Counted from the stretch's first letter, positions 51,830-62,631 are shown. The stretch: DNA of 64,000 bases from Solwaraspora sp. WMMA2065 (GCF_030345075.1 NZ_CP128361.1:2480001-2544000), one strand, 5' to 3'. Translations and numbers: made by a program. Notes: generated by a model not told the origin, from the sequence alone.

Positions 51830-52420
51830 TCACCCCGCCGGGGCGGTGCCGGGCTCGCCCGCCGGGGCGGGAGGTGGTCCGCTAGCCGGGGCGGTGCCGG
51901 CACCGCTGGGCTGGTCCGTCGGCGCCGTTGTCTCGTCGTGGATGCACCAGTCGCCGTCACCGGCGCCGACCGGCGTCACGGTGAACACGAGACGGACCTG
52001 GATCGTCTCAGGCCCGGCCCGGAGCGTGGTGGATCCGACGGCAGCGGTGACGGTGGCGGTGACCTCGTGGCCGACCGGGACCGGCCGGGAAGCCACGATC
52101 TCCCCCTGCTCCACCATCACCGACTCGGCGAAGTCGCCGTTGGGGCCGGTGGCGCTCGCGTCGAAGATCTCCTGAGTCGCGGCGCAGAGTTGGGCGCGCC
52201 CTTTGTCGAGGTCCTTGGCGACCATCGCGTCGAGGTAGTCCTGCACGAGCCGCCGGGACTCTTCGGCACCAATAGGCACGTCCGTCCCGGTCGGTTCCGG
52301 CTGTGGTTGCGGGCTGACGGTGCAGCCGGTGGCCGTCGATATCAGCAGGGCCAGGGTGCCGACGGCCATGCCGCAGGCTGGTAGCGACCTGGTCCGCATC
52401 CGCAGCGCGCTGGTCCGCAT
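51830..52420 (-). CDS. Lipoprotein of unknown function
   Basis: 196 residues from the ATG at 52420, with GGGAGGG five bases upstream. A hydrophobic N-terminus ends in a lipobox (ISTATGC, Cys33 of the predicted start), so it is anchored outside the membrane. The body contains A-Q-L-C-A-A-T-Q-E and W-C-I-H-D-E segments. These, and a V-T-V-T-A-A-V beta region, recall the NTF2-like domains of secreted actinomycete lipoproteins. A Pro/Ala/Gly-rich tail closes it. It lies 58 bases upstream of aroG on the same strand. Confidence 0.7.
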   Translation of the reverse strand: MRTSALRMRTRSLPACGMAVGTLALLISTATGCTVSPQPQPEPTGTDVPIGAEESRRLVQDYLDAMVAKDLDKGRAQLCAATQEIFDASATGPNGDFAESVMVEQGEIVASRPVPVGHEVTATVTAAVGSTTLRAGPETIQVRLVFTVTPVGAGDGDWCIHDETTAPTDQPSGAGTAPASGPPPAPAGEPGTAPAG

Positions 52421-52548
52421 TCGATCCCTCCCGTGCCGCTGGCCGATGTCGCGGCAGGCCGCCGTCACCAGCCGCCGAGTCTACGACCGGACCGGCGGAA
52501 ACTGATCCGTCATGGGATTGACATGCCGTCAACACAGTCGTAGCTTCC

Positions 52549-52581
52549 TTGTCGAATCGCTTCGTCGAAGCGTTTCGACAA
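52549..52581. promoter_or_regulatory. Two adjacent LacI-type operators
   Basis: The 33-base sequence is a near-perfect palindrome with one mismatch. It contains two CGAAnCGnTTCG sites, at 52553-52564 (CGAATCGCTTCG) and 52566-52577 (CGAAGCGTTTCG), centred 13 bases apart. The central CG and CGAA/TTCG halves are typical of LacI-family sugar regulators. It lies about 150 bases before the first gene of the importer/alpha-xylosidase operon, and no LacI-type gene is in the window. Confidence 0.75.
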
Positions 52582-52731
52582 CCAAGTCGCCCCCTTCACC
52601 GATCAGCCGCGTTCGAGCCCCCGCCGCCAGCGGGCGGCCTCACCGCGGTCCGTGACCTTCACCCGACCCCTGTCCCCGTGGCGGCGCCCGCACCGCGCCG
52701 CCCCTGCGGCACACCCGCGAGGAGGCTGGAA

Positions 52732-54042
52732 ATGTTCCGTCGACAGATAACAAGCACCCGCACCCTGATAGCCGCCGCACTCACCGCTACCGCCCTGACC
52801 CTGTCGGCCTGCGGCGCCGATGCCGACGACAGCGGCGACGGCAGCACCCTGCGCCTGTGGCACTACGAAGGCGTCAACAGCGCCATGGGCATCGCCTGGG
52901 CCGAAGCCATCAAGCAGTTCGAGGCCAGCCATCCCGGCGTCACCGTGGTCTACGAGGAGAAGGGCTTTGAGCAGATCCGGCAGAACGCCGGCATGATCCT
53001 CAACTCCGACGAGGGCCCGGACATCCTGGAGTACAACAAGGGCAACGCGAGCGCCGGTCTGCTGTCCAAGCAAGGCCTGCTCACCGACCTCAGCGACGTG
53101 GTGGCCGAACGCGGCTGGGACGAGATGATCTCGCCGAGCGTCGCCACCACCTGCAGGTACGACGGCAACGGGGTGATGGGTGGCGACACCTGGTACGGCA
53201 TCCCCAACTACGGCGAATTCGTGATGGTCTACTACAACAAGGACATGTTCGCCGAGTACGACCTGTCGGTGCCGACCACCTTCGCCGAGTTCGAAGGCGT
53301 CCTGGACACCTTCGTCGACAACGGCGTCACTCCGATCTCGGTCGGCGGCGCCGAGTACCCGGCCCAGCAGATCCTCTACGAGTTGGCGTTGACCCGGGCC
53401 GACCGGTCCTTTGTCGACGACTTTCAGCTGTACGCCAACCCGGTCGACTTCCACGGTCCGGAGTTCAGCTACGCGGCCACCACGTTCGCCGAGTGGGTCG
53501 ACAAGGGCTACATCGGCGCCGACTCCGCCGGCATCAAGGCCGAGGACATGGGCGTCGCCTTCACCCAGGGCAGCTTCCCGATCATGATCTCCGGCAGCTG
53601 GTGGTACGGCCGGATGAGCGACGAGATCACCGACTTCGAGTGGGGCACCTTCCTCTTCCCCGGCAGCGACCTGCACCCCGGCTCCGGCGGAAACATCTGG
53701 GTGGTGCCGAGCAACGCCAAGAACAAGGACCTCGCCTACGACTTCATCGACATCACCATGCAGCCGGACATCCAGAACCTGCTCGGCGAGTCCGGCGGGG
53801 TGCCGCTGGCCGCGGACCCGGCCGCGATCACCAACCCGAAGGCCAAGGAGCTGATCGAGAACTTCAACACGCTCAACGACTCCGACGGGCTGGCCTTCTA
53901 CCCGGACTGGCCGGCACCGGGCTACTACGACGTCCTGGTCGCCGGGGTCCAGCAGCTGATCAACGGCAGCAAGTCGCCGGACGAGGTGCTCGACGAGATC
54001 GCCAAGCCGTACAACGACAACCTGGCCAGCATCGGCGAGTGA
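52732..54042 (+). CDS. Sugar ABC transporter substrate-binding lipoprotein
   Basis: 436 residues from the ATG at 52732, with GGAGG six bases upstream. The signal peptide ends in a lipobox (LTLSAC, Cys27). The mature part is a family 1 solute-binding protein: L-R-L-W-H-Y-E-G near the start, G-I-P-N-Y-G-E-F-V-M-V-Y-Y-N-K-D in the middle and S-G-G-N-I-W-V-V-P-S later. The binding pocket is Trp/Tyr-rich, as in proteins for oligosaccharides. Followed by two permeases and an alpha-xylosidase, it probably binds xyloglucan- or isoprimeverose-type sugars. No ATPase gene is linked, so a shared MsiK-type ATPase is likely. Confidence 0.9.
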   Translation: MFRRQITSTRTLIAAALTATALTLSACGADADDSGDGSTLRLWHYEGVNSAMGIAWAEAIKQFEASHPGVTVVYEEKGFEQIRQNAGMILNSDEGPDILEYNKGNASAGLLSKQGLLTDLSDVVAERGWDEMISPSVATTCRYDGNGVMGGDTWYGIPNYGEFVMVYYNKDMFAEYDLSVPTTFAEFEGVLDTFVDNGVTPISVGGAEYPAQQILYELALTRADRSFVDDFQLYANPVDFHGPEFSYAATTFAEWVDKGYIGADSAGIKAEDMGVAFTQGSFPIMISGSWWYGRMSDEITDFEWGTFLFPGSDLHPGSGGNIWVVPSNAKNKDLAYDFIDITMQPDIQNLLGESGGVPLAADPAAITNPKAKELIENFNTLNDSDGLAFYPDWPAPGYYDVLVAGVQQLINGSKSPDEVLDEIAKPYNDNLASIGE

Positions 54043-54101
54043 GCGACGACCGTGCGCCGGGGACGCCGGTCCCCGGCGCACGGTCCGCTCCGGGAGGTTC
54101 C

Positions 54102-55037
54102 ATGGCTAAGCCGCTCACCCGCCCCCACCCCCGTTCCCGTCACCGGAAAGCGGACTACGGATACGTAGCCTTCCTGCTCCCCGGGATCGTGCTGTTCCTC
54201 GCCGTGATCGTCGTGCCACTGCTGATGAACATCGGGATCAGCTTCACCCGCTGGTCCGGTGTCGGGACGCCGGAGTGGATCGGGTTCGACAACTACGATC
54301 GGCTGCTGCGCGACACCAACTTCTGGGTCTCGTTCCGCAACATCGGGTTCATCATCCTCGCGATGGCGGTGCTGCCGACGCTGCTCGGCCTGTTCCTCGC
54401 CGCGGTCCTGTTCGACTACGTGGCCAAACGCATCGGCCCACGTACGGCCAGCGTCTTCCGGTCCGGCCTCTACCTGCCGCAGGTGCTGCCGGTCGCGGTG
54501 ACCGGCATTGTCTGGGGCTGGATCCTGCACCCCAGCTACGGCGCGCTGAACTCGATCCTGGACCGCGTCGGCCTTGGCGCCCTCGCCCAGAACTGGCTCG
54601 GCGACCCGGCCTACGCCCTGTTCAGCGTCATGGCGGTGATGGTCTGGTTCCAGCTCGGCTACCCGGTCGTGATGTTCATGGCCGGCCTGCAGCGGGTCGA
54701 TCCGGAACTCTACGAGGCGGCCGATCTCGACGGTGCCGGCTGGTTCCAGCGCTTCACCCGGATCGCGGTGCATCAGATCAAGCCGGAGATCTACGTCGTA
54801 CTGGTCACCACCACCATCGCCGCGCTGAAGATCTTCGGGCAGATCTTCGTGCTGACCCGGGGTGGTCCAGGCAACGCCACCCTGGTGCCGTCGTACTTCG
54901 CCTACCAGAACTTCTTTGAGAAGGCCAACGCCGGATACGGCGCGGCGATCGCCACCGTACTGACCGTCATCATCATGATACTGACCTATGTGTTCCTGCG
55001 GATCCAGACCCGCGATGAGCGCCTGGAAGGGAGCTGA
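54102..55037 (+). CDS. Sugar ABC transporter permease (MalF-like)
   Basis: 311 residues from the ATG at 54102, with GGGAGG upstream. Six membrane helices, and the EAA loop E-A-A-D-L-D-G-A-G-W-F-Q-R-F near residue 205 that contacts the ATPase. It also has L-Y-L-P-Q-V-L-P-V-A-V-T-G, typical of the MalF-like half. It lies between the binding protein and the second permease. Confidence 0.92.
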   Translation: MAKPLTRPHPRSRHRKADYGYVAFLLPGIVLFLAVIVVPLLMNIGISFTRWSGVGTPEWIGFDNYDRLLRDTNFWVSFRNIGFIILAMAVLPTLLGLFLAAVLFDYVAKRIGPRTASVFRSGLYLPQVLPVAVTGIVWGWILHPSYGALNSILDRVGLGALAQNWLGDPAYALFSVMAVMVWFQLGYPVVMFMAGLQRVDPELYEAADLDGAGWFQRFTRIAVHQIKPEIYVVLVTTTIAALKIFGQIFVLTRGGPGNATLVPSYFAYQNFFEKANAGYGAAIATVLTVIIMILTYVFLRIQTRDERLEGS

Positions 55038-55038
55038 G

Positions 55039-55896
55039 ATGGTCGCCGCCACCCCACCTGCCCGGCGCGGCCGGCCCGGCCGGCTGACCGCGTCGACCGT
55101 CCTGACCGCATTGACCGTGCTCACCCTGCTGGTGCTGGCGCCGTTCCTGGTTGTGGCCCTCAACGCGGTCAAGGCGCCGGCCGAGTACGCCGCGGATGGT
55201 CCACTCTCGCTACCCGGTGAGCTCTACCTGCGCGGCATCGTCGACTTCTGGTTCCGGGTCGACTTCGGCGAGAAGCTGTGGAACAGCTTCCTGATCAGCG
55301 CCACGGTCGCCGTACTAGCGGTGCTGATCTCGGTGCTCAACGCGTACGCTATCGGGATCGGTCGCCTGCGGGGTCGGATCGCGTTCCTGATGTTCTTCCT
55401 GCTGGCCAACCTGCTGCCGCAGGAGGCGCTGGTCTACCCGCTCTACTATTTGTCCAAACAGGTTGGTCTGTACAACAGCCGGATCGCCGTCATCATCATC
55501 TTCACCGCGATCCAGGCGGCGTTCGGCACCTATCTGCTCTCCTCGGTGTTCCGGGACTTCCCGCGACAGTTGCTGGAGGCCGCCGCGATGGACGGGGCGG
55601 GCAAGTGGCGGGTGCTGTGGAAGGTGGTGGTGCCGACCAGCTGGCCGACCCTGTCGGTGCTGTTCACCTTCTTTTTCATCTGGACCTGGAACGAGTTCTT
55701 CCTGCCGCTGATCTTCCTGATCTCCAACGACAAGCAGACGGTTCCGGTCGCGCTCGGCGTCCTGCAGGGAGACCGGATGATGGACGCCACCACCACCAGC
55801 GCGTCAGCGCTGCTCGGCATCGTGCCGGCGGTGCTGTTCTTCCTGATCTTCCAGCGCACCCTGACCCGGGGTGTGATGGCCGGCGCGGTCAAGTAG
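55039..55896 (+). CDS. Sugar ABC transporter permease (MalG-like)
   Basis: 285 residues from the ATG at 55039, one base after the stop of the first permease, with GAAGGGAG upstream. Six membrane helices are present. The EAA loop is E-A-A-A-M-D-G-A-G-K-W-R-V-L near residue 185, and the C-terminal part carries W-N-E-F-F-L-P-L. It forms the channel with the MalF-like subunit. Confidence 0.92.
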   Translation: MVAATPPARRGRPGRLTASTVLTALTVLTLLVLAPFLVVALNAVKAPAEYAADGPLSLPGELYLRGIVDFWFRVDFGEKLWNSFLISATVAVLAVLISVLNAYAIGIGRLRGRIAFLMFFLLANLLPQEALVYPLYYLSKQVGLYNSRIAVIIIFTAIQAAFGTYLLSSVFRDFPRQLLEAAAMDGAGKWRVLWKVVVPTSWPTLSVLFTFFFIWTWNEFFLPLIFLISNDKQTVPVALGVLQGDRMMDATTTSASALLGIVPAVLFFLIFQRTLTRGVMAGAVK

Positions 55897-55919
55897 GACC
55901 TGACCCGAGAGAGAGTGCG

Positions 55920-58202
55920 ATGAAATTCAGCAACGGCTACTGGCGGATGCGCGACGGCGTACGGCCGCTCTATCCGGCTCAGGTGCACGACGTCGAGGTC
56001 GAGCCGTCGGCACTGACGGTGTACGCCCCGACCAGACGGATCACCGGTCGCGGCGACACCCTCAACCAGCCGCTGCTCACCGTACGCTGCACCTCCCCCG
56101 CTCCCGACGTGATTTCCGTCCAGGTGGGACACTTCCTCGGCCGGCGGCGCCGGCATCCGGACTTCGCCCTGGCCATCGAGCCGGACACCGACGTCCAGGT
56201 GACCGATGAGGCCGAGTACGCCAGCATCACCTCGGGTGAGTTGACCGCCCGGTTCGCCCGGGGCGACAGCTGGCGGCTCGAGTTCGTGGCCGCCGGCCGG
56301 GTGCTCACCGGCAGCGGCTACAAGAGCATGGCCGCGTTGGACACCGACGACGGGTCGTACGTGCGGGAACAGCTCAGCCTCGGCGTCGGCGAGACGGTGT
56401 ACGGACTCGGCGAACGGTTCGGTCCGCTGGTCCGCAACGGTCAGGTGGTCGACATCTGGCAGGAGGACGGCGGCACCAGCAGCGAGCAGGCGTACAAGAA
56501 CGTCCCGTTCTACCTCACCACCGGCGGGTACGGGGTGTTCGTCAACCACCCCGGACTGGTCTCGTTCGAAGTCGGCTCCGAGGTGGTCTCCCGAGTGTCG
56601 TTCAGCGTCGCCGGGCAGAGCCTGGAGTACCTGGTCATCTACGGCCCGACGCCGCGCGAGATCCTGCGCAAGTACACCGCCCTGACCGGCCGCCCGGCCC
56701 TGCCGCCGGCCTGGTCGTTCGGGCTGTGGCTGAGCACCTCGTTCACCACTTCCTACGACGAGCAGACGGTCAGCTCGTTCATCGACACCATGGCGGAGCT
56801 GGAGTTGCCGCTGTCGGTGTTCCACTTCGACTGTTTCTGGATGCGCGAGTTCCACTGGTCGAACTTCGAATGGGATCCGCGGGTCTTTCCCGAGCCTGAG
56901 CTGATGCTCGAACGGCTCCGCAAGCGGGACCTGAAGATCTGCGTGTGGATCAACCCGTACATCGCGCAGCGGTCGGCGCTGTTCGCCGAGGGGGCGGCGC
57001 GGGGCTACCTGGTCCGGACCGCAGACGGCGACGTCTGGCAGTGCGACCTCTGGCAGGCCGGGATGGGTCTGGTCGACTTCACCAACCCGGACGCCCGACG
57101 CTGGTACGCCGACAAGTTGCGGGCGTTGCTGGACATGGGCGTCGACGCGTTCAAGACCGACTTCGGTGAGCGGATCCCGACCGACGTGGTCTGGCACGAC
57201 GGCGGCGACCCGGAACGGATGCACAACTACTACACGCACCTGTACAACCGGACGGTGTTCGACCTGCTCCGGGAGCACCGCGGCGAGGGCGAGGCGGTGC
57301 TGTTCGCCCGGTCGGCGACCGCCGGCGGGCAGCAGTTCCCGGTGCACTGGGGCGGTGACTGCGAATCCACCTTCGAGTCGATGGCGGAGAGCCTGCGTGG
57401 CGGGCTGTCGCTGGCGATGTCCGGATTCGGCTTCTGGAGTCACGACATCGGCGGTTTCGAGGGCCGGCCGGCGCCGGAGGTGTTCAAGCGCTGGATCCCG
57501 TTCGGGCTGCTCTCCTCGCACAGTCGGTTGCACGGCAGCCAGACCTACCGGGTGCCGTGGACGTTCGACGAAGAGGCGGTCGACGTGCTGCGGGTCTTCA
57601 CCCGGCTCAAGGCCCGGCTGATGCCGTACCTGTTCGGTCAGGCGGTACTGGCCCATCGGGACGGGATCCCGGTGATGCGCCCACTGGTCGCCGACTTCCC
57701 GGACGACCCTGCGGTGACCCATCTGGAGCGGCAGTATCTGCTCGGGGACAGTCTGCTGGTGGCGCCGGCGTTCCGGGCCGACGGGCAGGTGGACTTCTAC
57801 CTGCCGGCCGGCACCTGGACCCACCTGCAGACCGGTGAGGAGGTCACCGGCCCGGGCTGGGTGCGCCGGACGGTCGGGTTCGACCAGGTGCCGGTGCTGG
57901 TGCGCCCCGGCACGGTGCTGCCGCTCGGGGCGAACGCGGACCGACCGGACTACCCGTACGTCGACGGGGTGACCCTGGCGGTGTACCAGCTCGCCGACGG
58001 GCAACAGGTGCAGGTGTCGGTGCCGGCGTTGGACGGGTCCGAGGCCGCCCGGTTCGTGGTCGCCCGGCACGGCACGGCGGTCACCGCGGACCGGGTCGCC
58101 GGGCCGGCCCTGCCGTGGCGGGTGCAGCTGGTCGGCCACGGCGAGGTCCGGGAGGTGGCCGCCGACATCAGCCGGTGGCAGGGGGAACTGACGGACCGGT
58201 AG
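55920..58202 (+). CDS. yicI: GH31 alpha-xylosidase (YicI type)
   Basis: 760 residues from the ATG at 55920. The catalytic nucleophile Asp414 is in K-T-D-F-G-E-R-I-P, and the acid/base Asp480 in W-G-G-D. These positions are two residues from the E. coli YicI residues 416 and 482, and long stretches match that enzyme, including S-M-A-E-S-L-R-G-G-L-S and S-H-S-R-L-H-G-S. It removes alpha-linked xylose from the end of xyloglucan oligosaccharides such as isoprimeverose. No signal peptide, so it acts on imported sugars. Its end overlaps the TetR gene by 35 bases. Confidence 0.93.
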   Translation: MKFSNGYWRMRDGVRPLYPAQVHDVEVEPSALTVYAPTRRITGRGDTLNQPLLTVRCTSPAPDVISVQVGHFLGRRRRHPDFALAIEPDTDVQVTDEAEYASITSGELTARFARGDSWRLEFVAAGRVLTGSGYKSMAALDTDDGSYVREQLSLGVGETVYGLGERFGPLVRNGQVVDIWQEDGGTSSEQAYKNVPFYLTTGGYGVFVNHPGLVSFEVGSEVVSRVSFSVAGQSLEYLVIYGPTPREILRKYTALTGRPALPPAWSFGLWLSTSFTTSYDEQTVSSFIDTMAELELPLSVFHFDCFWMREFHWSNFEWDPRVFPEPELMLERLRKRDLKICVWINPYIAQRSALFAEGAARGYLVRTADGDVWQCDLWQAGMGLVDFTNPDARRWYADKLRALLDMGVDAFKTDFGERIPTDVVWHDGGDPERMHNYYTHLYNRTVFDLLREHRGEGEAVLFARSATAGGQQFPVHWGGDCESTFESMAESLRGGLSLAMSGFGFWSHDIGGFEGRPAPEVFKRWIPFGLLSSHSRLHGSQTYRVPWTFDEEAVDVLRVFTRLKARLMPYLFGQAVLAHRDGIPVMRPLVADFPDDPAVTHLERQYLLGDSLLVAPAFRADGQVDFYLPAGTWTHLQTGEEVTGPGWVRRTVGFDQVPVLVRPGTVLPLGANADRPDYPYVDGVTLAVYQLADGQQVQVSVPALDGSEAARFVVARHGTAVTADRVAGPALPWRVQLVGHGEVREVAADISRWQGELTDR

Positions 58203-58827
58203 CCGGGTTGGCCGCCGGGTCCGTTGCCGCCCCGGCGGTGAGGGCACCGGCGACCGAGGCGGCCAGCCGGGCGACGTAGCCGCGCGGCAGCGGGGTACGG
58301 GCCACCGCGAGCCGCCAGTAGAGCGGGCCGACCATCAGGTCGACGACGAAGTCGGGATCGGTGTCGGCGGGCAGTTCGCCCCGCCGCACCGCCCGGTTCG
58401 TCACCAGGGTGCCGATCCCCCGCTGGTTGTCCCGCAGGGCTGCCTGCAGGGTCTGCGCGATCGCCGGGTTGCGGGCCGCCTCGGCGAGCAGGTCCGGCAC
58501 GATCTGCCCGGCCAACGGATGCCGCAACGCCCGGGCCGCGATGGTCAGCACCAGCTCAAGGTCACCGCGCAGCGAGCCGCTGTCCGGCACGGCGGTCACC
58601 CCGACCGCGACCTCGGAGACGATCCCGATGACCATCTCCAGTTTTGAACCCCACCGCCGGTAGACGGCGGTCTTGCCGACCCCGGCCCGGCGGGCCACCG
58701 CTTCGATCGACATCCTGCCGTAGCCGACTGCGGCCAGTTCCTGCAACGCGGCAGCCCGGATCGCCTGCGTCACATCCTCCCGCAGTACCGCCGCGCCCGC
58801 CGGCGGTCGCTTTCCGTCGCCCTGCAT
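58168..58827 (-). CDS. TetR-family transcriptional regulator
   Basis: 219 residues from the ATG at 58827. The helix-turn-helix is at about 30-65 (S-I-E-A-V-A-R-R-A-G-V-G-K-T-A-V-Y-R-R-W). The C-terminal ligand domain resembles the TetR_C_11/16 type. It is convergent with the alpha-xylosidase gene and divergent from the exporter genes at 59093, whose promoter region holds inverted repeats, so it probably controls itself and perhaps the exporter. Confidence 0.9.
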   Translation of the reverse strand: MQGDGKRPPAGAAVLREDVTQAIRAAALQELAAVGYGRMSIEAVARRAGVGKTAVYRRWGSKLEMVIGIVSEVAVGVTAVPDSGSLRGDLELVLTIAARALRHPLAGQIVPDLLAEAARNPAIAQTLQAALRDNQRGIGTLVTNRAVRRGELPADTDPDFVVDLMVGPLYWRLAVARTPLPRGYVARLAASVAGALTAGAATDPAANPATGPSVPPATG

Positions 58828-58834
58828 TCGAGCC

Positions 58835-58871
58835 AGTGTAACCGCACGACGGTACGGTTGCGTATCGTCGT
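58835..58871 (-). promoter_or_regulatory. Leaderless -10 element and operator-like inverted repeat of the TetR gene
   Basis: On the minus strand TACACT (58835-58840) is followed by seven bases and the ATG, a leaderless arrangement. Just upstream, ACGACGGTACG and CGTATCGTCGT at 58846-58871 form an inverted repeat with one mismatch and a four-base spacer. A third copy of the half-site (CGACGGTATCGT) occurs near 58900, so self-regulation by TetR is plausible. Confidence 0.5.
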
Positions 58872-59092
58872 CGCCTCCCCTACCGTTTCCGTCAGGACGC
58901 GACGGTATCGTTCCGTGCCATCGGACATGAAAGATGAGCAGCCGGGCATGAACCGGCCTCACCGGTCCGGCCCCACCCGTGCCATCGGGTCGCGCGGCAC
59001 CGTCGTCGCGGCGTCCGGGACGAGAGGTACCCGTCGGAGAGGGGCACGGGTGTGCACGAGCGGCAGCGTTGGCTGATGGAAGGACAGATCGG

Positions 59093-59998
59093 ATGCGGCA
59101 GCCAACCAGTGGTACGACCGTGACGCTGGAACCGGACAGCGGGCCCACCCTCGCCGAGCTGGCCCGACAACACGGCCTGGCGGTGAGCGGTGCCCGCCCG
59201 TCGCTGGGTGCCTACGTCAAGCAGTTGTGGTCGCGGCGGCACTTCATCTGGGCGTACTCCAACGCCCGGCTGATCGCCATGTACACCAACGCCCGGCTGG
59301 GTCAGATCTGGCAGGTGATCACCCCGCTGGCCAACGCCGGGGTCTACTTCCTGGTCTTCGGGCTGCTGCTGGGCACCGACCGCGGCATCGACAACTACAT
59401 CGCGTACCTCTGCACCGGGATCTTCATCTTCACCTTCACCCAGCAGGCGGTGACCACCTCGGCCCGGTCGATCGGCGACAACATGAACCTGATCCGGGCG
59501 GTGCACTTCCCCCGGGCCAGCCTGCCGTTGACCTCGGTGCTGGTGCAGTTGCAGCAACTCGCCCCGTCGATGGCCGTGCTGGCGGTGATCATGCTGGCCA
59601 CCGGTGAGTGGATCGACCTCAGCTGGCTGCTGCTGATCCCGGCGTTGCTGCTGCAGACGCTGTTCAGCGGCGGGCTGGCCATGATGGTGGCCCGCTGGGC
59701 GGCCCGCACCAGTGACCTCTCCCAACTGCTGCCGTTCGTGATGCGGACCTGGCTGTACTCGTCCGGCGTGTTCTACAGCATCGACCGGTTCACCGGCGAC
59801 CTGCCCGGCTGGGTGGTCACCGTGCTGCAGTTCAACCCGATGGCGGTATACATCGACCTGGTCCGCTACGCGTTGATGGATTCGATGGGCAGCCCGCCCG
59901 GGTACCTGTGGCCGGCGGCCGGCGGCTGGGCCGTGCTGATGGGTGTGGTGGGCTTCATCTACTTCTGGCGCGCGGAGGAGGAGTACGGCCGTGGCTGA
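59093..59998 (+). CDS. Wzm-type polysaccharide ABC exporter permease
   Basis: 301 residues from the ATG at 59093, with AAGGA upstream. Six membrane segments follow a cytoplasmic N-terminus of about 50 residues. The A-R-L-G-Q-I-W-Q-V-I-T-P-L segment and the G-D-N-M-N-L-I-R-A-V-H-F-P-R loop are characteristic of the permeases that export O-antigen, teichoic acid or, in mycobacteria, galactan. The ATPase gene follows with an eight-base overlap. No glycosyltransferase lies nearby to identify the polymer. Confidence 0.88.
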   Translation: MRQPTSGTTVTLEPDSGPTLAELARQHGLAVSGARPSLGAYVKQLWSRRHFIWAYSNARLIAMYTNARLGQIWQVITPLANAGVYFLVFGLLLGTDRGIDNYIAYLCTGIFIFTFTQQAVTTSARSIGDNMNLIRAVHFPRASLPLTSVLVQLQQLAPSMAVLAVIMLATGEWIDLSWLLLIPALLLQTLFSGGLAMMVARWAARTSDLSQLLPFVMRTWLYSSGVFYSIDRFTGDLPGWVVTVLQFNPMAVYIDLVRYALMDSMGSPPGYLWPAAGGWAVLMGVVGFIYFWRAEEEYGRG

Positions 59999-60791
59999 CC
60001 TGCTGGACGCACCGGCTTCCGGGGCCGACACCCGGGTGCCCACCGTGATCGTCGACAACCTGCACGTCGTCTACCGGATCAACACCGGCGGCGGCGGGCG
60101 CAACAGCCCCGTCGCGGCGCTGCGGCGGATCGCGACCCGCAAGCAGGCCCCGACGGTACGCGAGGTGCACGCCATCCGCGGCGTCAGCTTCGTGGCGCAC
60201 CGCGGCGAGGCGATCGGGCTGATCGGCAGCAACGGCTCCGGCAAATCGACCCTGCTGCGCGCGGTGGCCGGCCTGCTGCCGCCGCGCCGGGGCAAGGTAT
60301 ACACCCAGGGCCAGCCGTCCCTGCTCGGGGTGAACGCCGCTCTGATGAACGACCTGACCGGCGAACGCAACGTGGTGCTCGGCTGCCTGGCGATGGGGAT
60401 GAGCCCGGCGGAGGTGCGGGCGAAGTACGACGGGATCGTGCAGTTCTCCGGCATCAACGAGCGGGACGACTTCGCGTCGCTGCCGATGCGGACCTACTCG
60501 TCGGGTATGGCGGCCCGACTGCGGTTCTCGATCGCCGCCGCGAAGAGCCACGATGTGCTGATGATCGACGAGGCGCTGGCCACCGGCGACGCCGCGTTCC
60601 AGCGGCGCAGCGAGGAACGGGTCCGTGAGCTGCGGGCCGAGGCCGGGACCGTCTTCCTGGTCAGCCACAGCAACAAGTCGATTCTGGACACCTGTGAGCG
60701 CAGTATCTGGCTGGAGTCCGGCGTGATCCGCATGGACGGGCCGAGCACCGAGGTGGTCAAGGCCTACCAGGAGTACGCCAACCGCAGGTGA
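59991..60791 (+). CDS. Wzt-type polysaccharide ABC exporter ATPase
   Basis: 266 residues from a GTG at 59991, with GGAGGAGGAG upstream. Walker A is G-S-N-G-S-G-K-S-T-L (about 80-89), the signature is Y-S-S-G-M-A-A-R-L (about 165), and Walker B is V-L-M-I-D-E-A-L. The D-E-A-L-A-T-G-D-A-A-F-Q motif is specific to this exporter type. No C-terminal carbohydrate-binding domain is present, so export does not depend on a modified end. It forms a pair with the permease at 59093-59998. Confidence 0.9.
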   Translation: MADLLDAPASGADTRVPTVIVDNLHVVYRINTGGGGRNSPVAALRRIATRKQAPTVREVHAIRGVSFVAHRGEAIGLIGSNGSGKSTLLRAVAGLLPPRRGKVYTQGQPSLLGVNAALMNDLTGERNVVLGCLAMGMSPAEVRAKYDGIVQFSGINERDDFASLPMRTYSSGMAARLRFSIAAAKSHDVLMIDEALATGDAAFQRRSEERVRELRAEAGTVFLVSHSNKSILDTCERSIWLESGVIRMDGPSTEVVKAYQEYANRR

Positions 60792-60798
60792 CCCGAGC

Positions 60799-60840
60799 CG
60801 GGTGTCCGGGGGCGGCGTACCCGCCGCCCCCGGACACCCG
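60799..60840. terminator. Long GC-rich hairpin, bidirectional terminator
   Basis: A perfect 19-base stem with a four-base loop (TACC) at 60818-60821. It lies between the convergent ends of the Wzt gene and the chitinase gene, eight and 21 bases from their stops. Confidence 0.85.
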
Positions 60841-60860
60841 TGCGGGTGGTGGTTTCAGCC

Positions 60861-62474
<1,614 letters not shown>

Positions 62475-62496
62475 CAGGCGTCTCCCCATTTAGTTA

Positions 62497-62507
62497 GGAA
62501 ACTTTCC
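62497..62507. promoter_or_regulatory. Palindrome upstream of the chitinase gene
   Basis: GGAAACTTTCC is a perfect palindrome around one central base, 22 bases before the chitinase start and close to its ribosome site. Similar GAAA-TTTC palindromes precede secreted chitosan/chitin-degrading enzymes in some actinomycetes, which makes it a candidate repressor site. Confidence 0.45.
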
Positions 62508-62631
62508 ATAAAGTGCCTGAGACGCTACTCACACATCGACCAGTTCGTCAAGATGTCGATATCTCGATGGCTGCGACTCGACCAGGTGTCATCCCGACAG
62601 CAGCGGGGACCGCGCGGGACGAACCCGGGGC

